64,000 nt of DNA from Pseudoalteromonas carrageenovora IAM 12662. GTDB lineage: Bacteria; Pseudomonadota; Gammaproteobacteria; Enterobacterales; Alteromonadaceae. Shown piece by piece: positions 42,879-52,577 of the stretch (position 1 is its first letter; the number at the start of each line of letters is the position of its first letter). Made by a program: the position numbers and the translations under genes. The notes under the pieces are model-generated. The model did no database searches. It worked only from the letters and a program-made list of their open reading frames with translations, and had not been told where the DNA came from. Where the stretch lies: the NCBI RefSeq assembly GCF_900239935.1, contig NZ_LT965929.1:158501-222500 (forward strand), in the 5' to 3' direction.

Positions 42879-44009
42879 TTATGCTTGCTGAATATTAACG
42901 CTAATAGCGTTATCATCACGCATTTTCTTTTTCGCCATACGTTTAGTACGGTCAACTACATCACCTGCTAATTGCCCACACGCTGCGTCAATATCATCGC
43001 CTCGAGTACGGCGCACAATACAGGTAATACCAGCAGCCTGTAAAACCTTAGAAAAACGGTCAATTCGGCTATTGCTAGAGCGCGTGTATTCGTTACCAGG
43101 GAACGGGTTAAATGGAATAAGGTTTACTTTACAAGGCGTACCTTTTAACGTTTTAACTAATTCGTGAGCTTGATCAGTGCTGTCGTTAACGCCGTTAAGC
43201 ATTACGTATTCAATTGTTACGTCTTTATTTGCTTTAGAGCCATCAATGTAACGACGACATGCTGCTAAAAACTCTTCAATAGGGTACTTTTTATTAATAG
43301 GCACTAAAATATCACGCAGTGCGTTATCTGGTGCGTGAAGTGAAATAGCAAGCGCTACGTCAATCTTCTCTTTTAATAAATCAAGTGCAGGTACTGCACC
43401 CGACGTACTTAATGTTACGCGGCGCTTAGATAAGCCAAAGCCCCAATCGTCCATCATTAATTCCATTGCTGGTACTACGTTTTTAACATTAAGTAATGGC
43501 TCGCCCATACCCATCATTACTACGTTAGTAACAGGGCGTTTTTCGCTGTTACCATCAAGGCCAATATCTTTAGCTACGCGCCATACTTGGCCAATTATTT
43601 CTGATACTTTTAAGTTGCGGTTAAAGCCTTGTTGCGCGGTAGAACAAAACGTACACTCTAAAGCACAGCCAACTTGTGAAGATACACATAACGTTGCACG
43701 TTCTTTTTCTGGTATCCACACAGCTTCTACTTCTTGGCCGCCTTCAAGTACTAATGCGTATTTGATTGTGCCGTCGCTCGCTTGTTGGCGTACAGATATT
43801 TCTGGTGCAACAATTTCGCATTCGTTTTTAAGCTTTTCTTTAAGCTTTTTATTTACGTTGCTCATTTCGTCGAAGTTATCTACGCCAAAATGATAAATCC
43901 ATTTCATCACCTGGTCGCCACGAAATGGCTTTTCACCGAACGATACAAATAGCTCGCGCATTGCATCTCGGTTTAAATCTAATAAGTTAATCTTTTTTTG
44001 CTCGGTCAT
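42879..44009 (-). CDS. rlmN: dual-specificity rRNA/tRNA m2A methyltransferase RlmN
   Basis: 376 aa radical SAM enzyme. [18 protein letters not shown] (about 116-133) holds the CxxxCxxC cluster motif. [26 protein letters not shown] and LAISLHAP are family signatures, and [13 protein letters not shown] near 350 contains the methyl-carrying Cys. It methylates A2503 of 23S rRNA and A37 of some tRNAs. It lies between ndk and pilW on the same strand, as in many gammaproteobacteria. Confidence 0.97.
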   Translation of the reverse strand: MTEQKKINLLDLNRDAMRELFVSFGEKPFRGDQVMKWIYHFGVDNFDEMSNVNKKLKEKLKNECEIVAPEISVRQQASDGTIKYALVLEGGQEVEAVWIPEKERATLCVSSQVGCALECTFCSTAQQGFNRNLKVSEIIGQVWRVAKDIGLDGNSEKRPVTNVVMMGMGEPLLNVKNVVPAMELMMDDWGFGLSKRRVTLSTSGAVPALDLLKEKIDVALAISLHAPDNALRDILVPINKKYPIEEFLAACRRYIDGSKANKDVTIEYVMLNGVNDSTDQAHELVKTLKGTPCKVNLIPFNPFPGNEYTRSSNSRIDRFSKVLQAAGITCIVRRTRGDDIDAACGQLAGDVVDRTKRMAKKKMRDDNAISVNIQQA

Positions 44010-44135
44010 GAAACAACCTCAATCGGTGACGGTGGAGATAAAAATTTACAAGGACGAATTGTACACAATTCACTCAGTTTAATCATTAAGTAAAATATCA
44101 AAAATGTACTTATGAATACTTTACGTAATGACTAA

Positions 44136-44157
44136 AAAAGGGCCCGAAAGCCCTTTT
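44136..44157 (-). terminator. terminator of ndk
   Basis: AAAAGGGC (44136-44143) pairs with GCCCTTTT (44150-44157), loop CCGAAA, followed on the minus strand by a short T-run. It is 22 bases past the ndk stop. Confidence 0.85.
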
Positions 44158-44178
44158 CATTTTGTTAACGAGTTCGAA

Positions 44179-44610
44179 TTAACGAGTACGTGAACAAAGC
44201 TCTTCGTCAGAGAAGAAGTACGCGATTTCGCGAGCAGCAGATTCAACAGCGTCAGAACCGTGAACAGCGTTTTCGTCGATGCTATCAGCGTAGTCTGCAC
44301 GTAAAGTACCAGCTAGTGCTTCAGCAGGGTTAGTAGCACCCATGATTTCACGGTTTTTAAGAACAGCGTTTTCGCCTTCAAGAACTGTAACCATTACTGG
44401 GCCAGATGTCATGAAAGATACTAAAGCGCCAAAGAAAGGACGCTCGCTGTGCTCTGCGTAGAAACCTTCAGCTTTCTCTTGTGAAAGGTGAACCATTTTA
44501 GCTGCAACGATTTTAAGGCCAGCAGTTTCGAAACGGTTGTAGATAGCGCCAATGTGGTTTTTAGCTACTGCGTCTGGTTTTACGATTGAGAAAGTACGCT
44601 CTAAAGCCAT
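44179..44610 (-). CDS. ndk: nucleoside diphosphate kinase
   Basis: 143 aa. [21 protein letters not shown] opens the protein, and [20 protein letters not shown] near residue 115-134 carries the phosphohistidine. It exchanges phosphate between NTPs and NDPs as a small soluble oligomer. It has its own terminator and a perfect TATAAT -10 on the minus strand about 55 bases upstream. It is divergent from trhP/yegQ. Confidence 0.97.
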   Translation of the reverse strand: MALERTFSIVKPDAVAKNHIGAIYNRFETAGLKIVAAKMVHLSQEKAEGFYAEHSERPFFGALVSFMTSGPVMVTVLEGENAVLKNREIMGATNPAEALAGTLRADYADSIDENAVHGSDAVESAAREIAYFFSDEELCSRTR

Positions 44611-44661
44611 CTTTATGCTCCAATAATTTATAAGTAAAAGTGTGAATATTAACGGGCGCGA

Positions 44662-44667
44662 ATTATA
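44662..44667 (-). promoter_or_regulatory. predicted -10 box of the ndk promoter
   Basis: TATAAT on the minus strand, followed by a GC-rich discriminator (TCGCGCCCG) like those of growth-rate-controlled promoters. No good -35 box is visible at the right spacing. Confidence 0.5.
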
Positions 44668-44722
44668 CGCGCTTTAGCTGAAAAATCCTAATTTTATTAA
44701 AAACCAGTTTGATTGCAGTTTT

Positions 44723-44763
44723 GTGATCTTGATCAAAAGCACAATGCTTGTCGGATTTATAAT
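44723..44763 (+). promoter_or_regulatory. FNR/CRP-type box and -10 of the trhP promoter
   Basis: GTGAT-CTTG-ATCAA (44723-44736) matches the FNR consensus TTGAT-N4-ATCAA except for the first base; with the preceding T the left half also equals the CRP half-site TGTGA. A perfect TATAAT lies at 44758-44763. The box centre is 28.5 bases before the -10 box, as expected for a class II (-41.5) activator promoter. The same spacing is seen before yfhL. Confidence 0.6.
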
Positions 44764-44827
44764 GCCGCGCTTGTAAATTAATTAATCATGCAACCGACTT
44801 ATACTCGGTTCGATGTATGGAGCGCAC

Positions 44828-46213
44828 ATGCCAACTGTTTCTTCTTTAACTTCTTTTGTACCTGAACTGTTATGCCCTGCAGGGAGCTTAAAAAATATGC
44901 GCTATGCGTTTGCTTATGGCGCAGATGCCGTGTATGCAGGTCAGCCCCGTTACAGTTTGCGTGTACGAAATAATGAGTTTGACCTAGACACCTTACAAAT
45001 AGGCATTAATGAAGCACATGCACTAAATAAAAAGTTTTATGTGGTATCAAATATTGCCCCGCATAACGCTAAGGTTAAATCGTATTTACGTGATATTGAG
45101 CCGGTAATAGCAATGGGACCTGATGCGCTAATTATGTCAGACCCTGGGCTTATTATGCTTGTTCGTGAAAAATGGCCTGCCATGCCGGTTCACTTATCGG
45201 TACAAGCAAATGCGGTAAATTACGCGAGTGTACAATTTTGGGCAAAGCAGGGAGTTGAGCGTGTTATTTTATCAAGGGAGCTATCACTTGAAGAAATAAC
45301 CGAAATACGCACACTCTGCCCTGACACCGAACTTGAAGTATTTGTGCATGGCGCGCTGTGTATGGCGTATTCGGGGCGCTGTTTATTATCGGGTTATATA
45401 AATAAGCGCGACCCAAACCAAGGTACATGTACAAATGCATGTCGTTGGGATTACGATGTAAAACCAGGCGTTGAAAACGAAACCGGTGAAATGGTGCATA
45501 AAATTGATCCGAAACAGGTTATTCCTACCCTTGGTGAAGGTGCGCCAAGTAGCGAAGTATTTATGTTAGAGGAACAAGGTCGCCCTGGTGAGTATATGCC
45601 TGCATTCGAGGATGAACATGGTACGTATATTATGAATTCCAAAGATTTACGCGCCGTACAATACGTAGAGCAGTTAACAAAAATGGGTGTACATAGTTTA
45701 AAAATAGAAGGGCGTACTAAATCATTTTATTATGTAGCGCGCACCGCGCAAGTGTATCGACAAGCAATAGACGATGCGGCTTCGGGTAAACCATTTGATA
45801 CTAACTTATTTAAAACACTCGAAAACTTAGCACATCGTGGTTATACCGAAGGCTTTTTAAAGCGCCATGCCCACCAAGATTATCAAAACTACGAATACGG
45901 TCACTCGGTATCTACTAAGCAGCAATTTGTAGGTGAAGTGCTAGGGCGCTGCGAAAATGGATTAGTAAACATAGACGTAAAAAATAAATTTTGCACAGGC
46001 CATTCACTTGAACTGATGACACCACAAGGGAACATTATTTTTGAACTTGAATACATGCAAAACAAAAAGGGCGAAAGTATTACCGATGCCAAAGGCTCTG
46101 GGCATATTGTAAAAATTCCGCTAAATGAGAGCGTTAACTTAGATCACGCTATTTTAATGCGTAATCTAGATGCACACCAAGATACCCGAAATCCATTCAA
46201 GGAGGTCAGTTAG
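44828..46213 (+). CDS. trhP: tRNA 5-hydroxyuridine synthesis protein TrhP (YegQ), peptidase U32 family
   Basis: 461 aa from ATG 44828, preceded by GGAG; an ATG five codons upstream (44813) has no ribosome site. PELLCPAGSLKNMRYAFAYGADAVYAG is the U32 start. EVFVHGALCMAYSGRCLLSGY and QGTCTNACRW give the conserved Cys set, and NSKDLRAVQYVEQL and LKIEGRTKS follow. TrhP uses prephenate and needs iron-sulfur function to make ho5U34 in tRNA wobble positions. It probably answers to an FNR/CRP-type regulator (box at 44723-44736). Confidence 0.92.
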   Translation: MPTVSSLTSFVPELLCPAGSLKNMRYAFAYGADAVYAGQPRYSLRVRNNEFDLDTLQIGINEAHALNKKFYVVSNIAPHNAKVKSYLRDIEPVIAMGPDALIMSDPGLIMLVREKWPAMPVHLSVQANAVNYASVQFWAKQGVERVILSRELSLEEITEIRTLCPDTELEVFVHGALCMAYSGRCLLSGYINKRDPNQGTCTNACRWDYDVKPGVENETGEMVHKIDPKQVIPTLGEGAPSSEVFMLEEQGRPGEYMPAFEDEHGTYIMNSKDLRAVQYVEQLTKMGVHSLKIEGRTKSFYYVARTAQVYRQAIDDAASGKPFDTNLFKTLENLAHRGYTEGFLKRHAHQDYQNYEYGHSVSTKQQFVGEVLGRCENGLVNIDVKNKFCTGHSLELMTPQGNIIFELEYMQNKKGESITDAKGSGHIVKIPLNESVNLDHAILMRNLDAHQDTRNPFKEVS

Positions 46214-46448
46214 AGTCCACTTTAATAACTGCTCAAAGCTATTTTATTATTAAATATGATACATAGAGTGACGCTGAGCAGTTATATCTTCACCTGCTAT
46301 TTTTAAATACCATTTATGGAATTTACCTTATCATTAATGCTTATTTATAAAATTTTAAAAGCGAATATAATGGATATTCGTACTTAATACGTGTTGTTAA
46401 ATCGCTCCTCACTGTTACCCCATTATTTTTTAAAGGAATCATTTTTGT

Positions 46449-47320
46449 ATGTGGATAATTTTTGCATTACTCGCGACCGTTTTTTTGGTGCTCGAGGAGT
46501 ATTGTATCAATGGACGTCGCAGAAAAAGATTAACCGTAACTTATTATTATTCGGTGTATTTTTTGTAGGGTTTATTATTAGTGCGCTAGGTACTGTGGTG
46601 TTTGAGCACACGTGGTATGGCTGGGCAGACATTACGGTTGGGCTGGCTTTAGGGTTTGGCTCTTTTGCTGCTAATGGTTTGTTGCATAAAGGGTTTTCGG
46701 TTGGTAAAGCGTCTTTAATTAGTATTTTATCTGGATTAACACCTCTGTTTGTCCTTTTATTTGCTTTTTTATTGTGGCAGGAGACCTTAACAACAATTCA
46801 ATTAATTGGTTTTTTCATTATTTTTGGTGGCCTTTATATCATTCGCTACTCAAGCGATATTTCGTTGAATAATCTACAAGGTGCGCAATGGGGATTACTC
46901 GCTGCACTTGCCTTCGCATTTAATGATTTAATGGGTAAGCAATCAACACTTCTCGAGGCAGATACGTTTGCAACTTTAACGTCTATGTTTGGGTTTGGGA
47001 GTTTTCTTTTTGCTGTCAGTTGGTTAGTAAAACGTAAAAATGCACTTGCAGCGCAAGACCGATCTCATACGTATTGGTCTGCGAGTAAAACATTTTCGTG
47101 CGGGTTACTTATAGGGCTAACAAACGTGGCGGGTATGGTGGCAATAATATCGGCGTTTTCGCTTGGTAATACAGGACTTGTTTCAGCTATTTCCGGAATG
47201 AACATTTTAATTATTTTGCTCTATTCACGCATCGTTTTAAAAGAGTCGTTTACCCGCCAAGAAGTGATAGGATTAGCAACAGCATTTTTAGGTGTCATTG
47301 TACTTAGGCTCAGTTTTTAA
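46449..47320 (+). pseudogene. EamA/DMT family transporter with a one-base frameshift in a T-run
   Basis: From ATG 46449 the first frame reads MWIIFALLATVF, a proper first membrane helix, then runs into a 7-T tract (46480-46486). The rest of the transporter (GARGVLYQWTSQKKINRNLLLFG... to the stop at 47320, ten-helix EamA repeats) is in the frame reached by adding one T. The alternative frame upstream (from 46391 or TTG 46445) gives polar, non-family residues. So the gene lacks one base relative to its ancestor, or depends on slippage. EamA proteins export metabolites across the inner membrane. AAAGGAAT lies 11 bases before the ATG. Confidence 0.7.
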
Positions 47321-47362
47321 ACGTTTAAAGCTTTAATACTTTCTTTTTAAAAGCATACATTG

Positions 47363-48256
47363 CTAACTTTCGTTAAAGTGTTGCAATGTATGCTCTATTA
47401 ACAGTCGCACTCGATAAGGGATTTGTTTTCTGTCGCGATAAAGTATAGAAAATGGCTGCCCGTTACTTTTCCAGTCAGGAAGAATACGTTTAAGCTTTGC
47501 GGCTTCTATAAGAGGCAATGCTATATAATCAGGAATGTAGCTAATGCCTGCACCAGACTCAACGGCTTGTTTCATCATTTGAATTTCATCAACCTCTAAC
47601 CGGACATGCGTGTTTGGATTAAAACTGTATTCTTCACGCGTTTGCTGGTTTTTTAACTGCCACGGAACTAGCCCAACACACGTAATTTTTGGGTGCTGCT
47701 CTAATTGTTTTGGATGGGTAATAGATTGGGAACTATGGTTTGGGTGAGCACAAAGCACATTATGAGTAAGTTTAAGCTCTCTAATAACCCAATTATCAAT
47801 GGCAGGGTTTCTTACTCTAAACGCTATATCAATCCCTTCTTTTTCAATATCAATAAGGTTATTTGAAAAGCGTAAATCTAGTTGAATATTGGGATACTGC
47901 AGTAAAAAATCACAAAAAATGGCACTTAAAAAGTGTTTACCCATGTAAATGGGGGCAGAGATCCTGATTTTCCCTTTAGGTTGGTCTTTCTCATCACAAA
48001 GTGCTTGCTCTATACACTCCACCTCGTCAAATAACTTACGATAGCGATCGTAATATAACTCGCCAGTATGCGTTAGCGTTACTCGATGAGCATCTCGATT
48101 GAGTAGCGTTAATTGAAGAGCTTGCTCTAATAGACGTATTCTACGGCTTAAGGTTGATAGTGACATATCAAGATTTGCTGATGCTTTTTTAAAGCTACCC
48201 AGTTTTACTATGGTGCAAAAGTAACGTAAATCATCGAGAGAATAACTAGCTGCCAT
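47363..48256 (-). CDS. LysR family transcriptional regulator
   Basis: 297 aa. The winged helix-turn-helix is at residues 5-65 (DDLRYFCTIVKLGSFKKASANLDMSLSTLSRRIRLLEQAL). The effector-binding domain begins near 93 (GKIRISAPIYMGKHFLSAIFC). It is convergent with the frameshifted transporter (42-base gap), so it does not share a promoter region with it; the target is unknown. AGGAGG precedes the start. Confidence 0.92.
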   Translation of the reverse strand: MAASYSLDDLRYFCTIVKLGSFKKASANLDMSLSTLSRRIRLLEQALQLTLLNRDAHRVTLTHTGELYYDRYRKLFDEVECIEQALCDEKDQPKGKIRISAPIYMGKHFLSAIFCDFLLQYPNIQLDLRFSNNLIDIEKEGIDIAFRVRNPAIDNWVIRELKLTHNVLCAHPNHSSQSITHPKQLEQHPKITCVGLVPWQLKNQQTREEYSFNPNTHVRLEVDEIQMMKQAVESGAGISYIPDYIALPLIEAAKLKRILPDWKSNGQPFSILYRDRKQIPYRVRLLIEHTLQHFNES

Positions 48257-48591
48257 CAGAACTACTTTAATATTTAGGAGGTAGGCAATAGTAACAGCGG
48301 CACTTTAAAATTTCATTAGAGATTAAGGGGGGAAAGAACTGAAGTTAGGCAATAAAATTTTATATAACTTTGATTCCATAACCTTTAAATAAAAGCACTG
48401 GTAAATAACGTAACTTAATCTGTTCAGCAAATTAATTAAAAGTAGTGTTAAGTCATATTTGTTAAAGCCATTGAAAATATATTTACATTGAGTGCTTTAT
48501 TTAATTAAGTGAATTTATAAGTCGTCTTTTTAGGTGAATACCTAAAGAATAATTCGAGGCTCTACACAAAATAGAGCCTCATTTTTATAAT
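48257..48591. other. gap with hairpin after the TonB receptor
   Basis: No gene seen. GAGGCTCT (48556-48563) pairs with AGAGCCTC (48573-48580) across 9 bases, just past the receptor stop. A T-run follows on the plus strand (ATTTTTATAA) and a weaker one on the minus strand, so it can end minus-strand receptor transcripts. Confidence 0.55.
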
Positions 48592-50838
48592 TTAGAAACG
48601 ATAACTTGCGCCTAAATAAACAGTACGGCCATTAACCGTTGTGTTGTATAAACGATTATTAGAGTCTGAATATTGCTCTTCTCGTTCATTAGTTAAGTTA
48701 CTGGCTTCTATAGTGAGTTTTAGCTTTTCATTTACCTGATAAAAAGCAGATGCATCTATGTATGTGCTGGCATGAAAACCGTTTTCGTCTTCATCGCCGT
48801 TACCCGCTTGTACCGCTGCAATATAGTCACTTCTATAAGCGGCTGCAACGCGAGCGCCCCATGAGTCAGAATCGTAATATACTGTAAAGTTACCAGAGTG
48901 TTCTGAAAGCCCTGGGAACGATTTATATTGATCAACACCTGAGTTACCCACATTACGGTACAGCGCTTCACCATCAGCAAATGTATAATTCGCAATAACA
49001 CCTAAGTTATTAAAAGGAGCAGGTAAAAAGTCGAGATCTCGTTGAAAAGCCAGTTCCCAGCCACTAATATCACTTTCATCTAAGTTTTGTGGCTGAATAA
49101 CGGTAAAAACAGTACTTGCAGTTTGCGGGTTGCCGTTTTCGTCTACGTCGCCTAATAAACTAACAGGGTAGCCAGTCTGGCTGTATGGAATGTCATATGT
49201 TTCGGTGATAATGAAATTATCAATAGATTTATGGAAGTAACTTACGGCTGCATACCCTATATTTTCAAAGTAATATTCAACTGAAAAGTCGAAATTAACT
49301 GATTCATAAGGTTTAAGGTTTGGGTTTCCTGAACTGATACTTAGGCCATTGGTTGATGTGGCATCATTTTGTACCACACCTGTTGGCACTAATGCAGCGA
49401 GTGAAGGGCGGGTGAGATTTTCGCCATAACTTGCACGTAGCACTAAACTGTTATTACTATCCCACACTAAATTTATAGCGGGTAGTAACCCTGAATAGGT
49501 ATTTTCAACGTCAACTACTTCTCCATTTATTAACCCTATAGCATTGGTAGTTGTATCGTAATGGCGTACGCCCGCATTACCCATTAAGTAACCTGAGCCT
49601 AGCTCCCATTCAGCTTCGTACTGCAAATAAGCGCCAAAGGTTTTTTCTTGTACGTTATCGGTAAAATCAGGGTTATCTAAATTAGGATCGATATTCATAC
49701 TCGCTAGAGTGCCTAGTACATCAACACTTACCCATTGTTGCTTATTGTGTGCGGTATTGGTAAATGTAAGGCTTGAATCTACCGTGTCATCCAGTACACC
49801 ATCTTCCCAGTCACTACGGTTAATATTATTAGATTTACTTTCACCGTTTTCACTTTCAAACTTTTTATTAGATACACCAAACTTTATATTTGAAGCATTG
49901 TTTAGTGTGTAATTAAAATCTAATTTTACAGAGTCGAATGTATTAGTTATTTCTTCTTCAGATATATCAATTTCGTGATAACGAAATAAACTACTGTCTG
50001 TAGGCTCAAACCCGTATGTGTTTTCACCATAATAAGCATCTTGGCGGTAATCAATTGTTTCATCGCCAAATGTTTCTAGATAAACTTTAACACTCCCGGT
50101 ATTAAATTTAGTTTCTGAGCGCCCCACGAGAGCGGTCATATTTAAATCTTCTGTAATTTGCCAGTCACTTTTTAATACAAATTGGCTTATTTTAGTGTCT
50201 GCATATTGGCTGCGGCTTTCTGAGTGTATTGCGGCATCTTCGTATACTGAGTAGATAGCGTCGTTATTTTCATTTATTTCAAGTGTGGTGAGCTTTGAGC
50301 ATACCTGCTCGTTGTTATAAGCAGGGCCTGTACAGCCAAGAGCTGTTGAGCTTGAGCCTCGGTTTTGTAAGTGGAATTCACTGCGATCATTATTCAGTTC
50401 ACCATATAAAGCATCAAAGCTAAATTCAAGGTTATTATTTGGGCGATATTGCAGAGCAAGGGTCGTCCCTAAACGTTCCTGTTCGTTTTCAAATAATGAA
50501 TAGCGGCTACCACGTGAAAAGCTCACTTCTTCGTTGTTAATTTTATCTTGTAATTCATCTGATAGTTCAGATATATCTGAGCCTGATGCATTTTTTTTGC
50601 GCCAGCGATAAGTATTGTAACCTTGCTCATTTACATCACGTTTGCTGTATGCAATTGAAAATAATGCACCAAATTTATCATCCCATGTATTTGAGATAAG
50701 CGCTGCAACTCGTGGGCTAACATCATCGGTTTGTGAGTTGTCGCCAAGTTGACCTGATAGAGCAGTATTAAAACCATCAAAGTCAAATGGTTTAGCTGTA
50801 TGAAGCCCAACAGTGCCGCCTATGCCGCCTTCATCCAT
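48592..50838 (-). pseudogene. TonB-dependent receptor, C-terminal fragment after a frameshift
   Basis: An open frame of 748 codons from an internal ATG. It begins MDEGGIGGTVGLHTAKPFDF, the end of the plug domain, and contains the whole 22-strand barrel, ending in YLGASYRF with the terminal aromatic. It lacks a signal peptide. The plug start and signal are in the frame at 50820-51314, and one extra A in the A6 tract (plus-strand T-run 50854-50859) would join the two into one receptor of about 905 aa. It lies downstream of PI-PLC in the ECF-controlled operon. The substrate may be an inositol-phosphate-containing compound. Confidence 0.75.
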
Positions 50839-51314
50839 TTCGGCAGAAAATGATTTTTTACATCAACGCGTTGAAATAACTCAGACGCAAATATATTAAA
50901 ATCAAAAGCGCGAGAGCGACTTACTGAACCTCGGCTATCCATTGCTGAAGACGATGTACCTAAAGCTTCCATACCGTTGAGTTGTACTTGTGTAAAGTTT
51001 GGACCCAAGCCTCGTAACGAAATTTGTCGGCCTTCGCCGCCTTCTCGAGTTATGGCAATGCCAGGTACACGTTGTAGTGAGTCTGCTAGATTTAGATCGG
51101 GAAAATCTGCAATATCTTCAGCCACAATAGAATCTTGTGCGCCCACAGCATTTCGTTTTAAATCTTTTGCTTTTAACAAACTGTTGCGATAACCCTGTAC
51201 AACAATTTCTTCCACTTCTGTTTGCGCAGATTGTTCTGCATACACATAATTAGACACGCCTAATGAGCTCATTATAGCCGTTGCTAAGAGCGTACGAGAT
51301 GGTTTGTTCAACAT
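50820..51314 (-). pseudogene. TonB-dependent receptor, N-terminal fragment (signal peptide and plug)
   Basis: 164 codons. MLNKPSRTLLATAIMSSLGVSNYVYA is a signal peptide. EEIVVQGYRNSLLKAKDLKRNA and IADFPDLNLADSLQRVPGIAITREGGEGRQISLRG form the plug. After FQRVDVK the frame drifts and stops at TAG 50820. The sequence at the break, A AAA AAT in the reading frame, is formally a -1 slippery heptamer and a -1 shift would restore the receptor frame exactly, but a simple base deletion or sequencing error in the homopolymer explains it equally well. It starts 21 bases after PI-PLC, with GGAAGC before the ATG. Confidence 0.75.
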
Positions 51315-51335
51315 AATGCTTCCTTGGTTTTTAAT

Positions 51336-52409
51336 TTAAAGTTGATTATTAATAAAAGGGTTTGTGCGCACTAAATGACCTTCGTCAAATTGCACCACAT
51401 AGTTAAAGCGCGCCTGCTGTGGCGAGCCGGGTATAAAGTCGGTTGAAATTACTTGTGCGCCGCTATTCTTTGCAGCATTAAACTGCATTGTTCGTTGTGA
51501 ATTAGTGGCACTTAAATTTGCATCTGCGCGGGTACGTACCATGTAGCCTTTTAATACAAGTTGCTGAATTTTATAAAAGTCGCGTATAGGGTTGTTCACA
51601 ATCATAAAAGCAGCTTCGGGCTGGTTTTCATCATAATGAGCAAACATGCTAGCCCCCTTTAACGAAGGCCTATTTTGTTTATAAAGTGCGGATTGTTGTG
51701 TATTGCCATCAAATAAGAATATGAACTTACCTGCTAAAGCACATGTACTTGGCCACCCAAACTTAACGACGGTTTGGTTTAAAGATAATGGCGTTTTGCG
51801 TAAATCATCTGGCGTGAATAATAAGTTAGGTAACGATTTTTGAATTACTTCATCGAGTAAATAATAATCTTTCGGTGTAAATTTAAGTGGCTGGGTTCCT
51901 AAAATTAAATTAGATCGTGTTTCTTTTACATTAAGCATTACAACAATTGGAAAGTGCTGCGGATTTGCCTCAGACCATGCTTTGAGTGTATTTAAACAGC
52001 CACTAAACAACAGACAATGGCTTTGCACATCAATATCGGGAATGTGCATTACTTTAAATCCAGGAGTAGCTAATTGCTTTTTTTCTAACTCATTAAACAA
52101 AGGCGTTGTTGCAAAAGTATTAGCCCAAGGTTTTATGTATAAATCACCATTAGGGTCTTTTAAAACGTCAATTTCTAAATGGCGAACACCGCTATTTAAC
52201 TGTTTAATAATAGATGAATGACCGTAATCAATACGGGCCATTAGCTTGGGGCTTAAATCATTTAATTTATGTTTAACGCCTACGTTTAATGTTTTTTTAT
52301 AGCTGTTATGTGAGCCAATCATTTGCAGGGTATTTAATGGCATAGCGTTAATGCTAGTTACATAACCTGCAAAAATAATAAAAATAAAAAATGGCATAGC
52401 ACGTCTCAA
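51336..52409 (-). CDS. Ca2+-dependent-type phosphoinositide phospholipase C, secreted
   Basis: 357 aa. A signal peptide covers MRRAMPFFIFIIFAGYVTSINA. The PI-PLC TIM-barrel follows: MIGSHNSYKK (first catalytic His, near residue 34), GVRHLEIDVLKDPNGDLY (Glu/Asp metal ligands), KVMHIPDIDVQSHC (second His) and PIVVMLNVKE. Such enzymes cleave phosphatidylinositol or GPI-like lipids into diacylglycerol and an inositol phosphate. It is the first gene of a two-gene unit with a TonB receptor and has the shared ECF motif 20 bases upstream. Confidence 0.88.
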   Translation of the reverse strand: MRRAMPFFIFIIFAGYVTSINAMPLNTLQMIGSHNSYKKTLNVGVKHKLNDLSPKLMARIDYGHSSIIKQLNSGVRHLEIDVLKDPNGDLYIKPWANTFATTPLFNELEKKQLATPGFKVMHIPDIDVQSHCLLFSGCLNTLKAWSEANPQHFPIVVMLNVKETRSNLILGTQPLKFTPKDYYLLDEVIQKSLPNLLFTPDDLRKTPLSLNQTVVKFGWPSTCALAGKFIFLFDGNTQQSALYKQNRPSLKGASMFAHYDENQPEAAFMIVNNPIRDFYKIQQLVLKGYMVRTRADANLSATNSQRTMQFNAAKNSGAQVISTDFIPGSPQQARFNYVVQFDEGHLVRTNPFINNQL

Positions 52410-52428
52410 TTGTTGAGTTTGCTATCTA

Positions 52429-52456
52429 AGAGCGAGCGTTTATAAATTAGGGGACA
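52429..52456 (-). promoter_or_regulatory. ECF-type promoter 1, for the PI-PLC and TonB receptor genes
   Basis: On the minus strand TGTCCCC (52456-52450) is followed after exactly 15 bases by CGCTCT (52434-52429). The inferred transcription start is about 10-15 bases before the PI-PLC start codon at 52409. The identical heptamer, spacing and hexamer recur at two other promoters of the locus. Confidence 0.75.
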
Positions 52457-52513
52457 CAAAAATATGCATTTAATAAAAGTTTCATAATAGAAAAGCATGT
52501 TTATAAAATTTTA

Positions 52514-52541
52514 TGTCCCCTTTTATCCATTACCGCGCTCT
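52514..52541 (+). promoter_or_regulatory. ECF-type promoter 2, for the metallophosphoesterase gene
   Basis: TGTCCCC (52514-52520), 15 bases, CGCTCT (52536-52541), 36 bases before the ATG at 52578. It is divergent from promoter 1, with 57 A+T-rich bases between the two -35 elements. Confidence 0.75.
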
Positions 52542-52577
52542 AAATAATAAGTGAAATAAAAACGGGATAAAGCCATC

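Noticed and set aside
52456..52514. Inverted TGTCCCC copies read as an operator palindrome
   Set aside because: The copies each have their own CGCTCT at the same distance and face genes outward, so divergent promoters explain them better.
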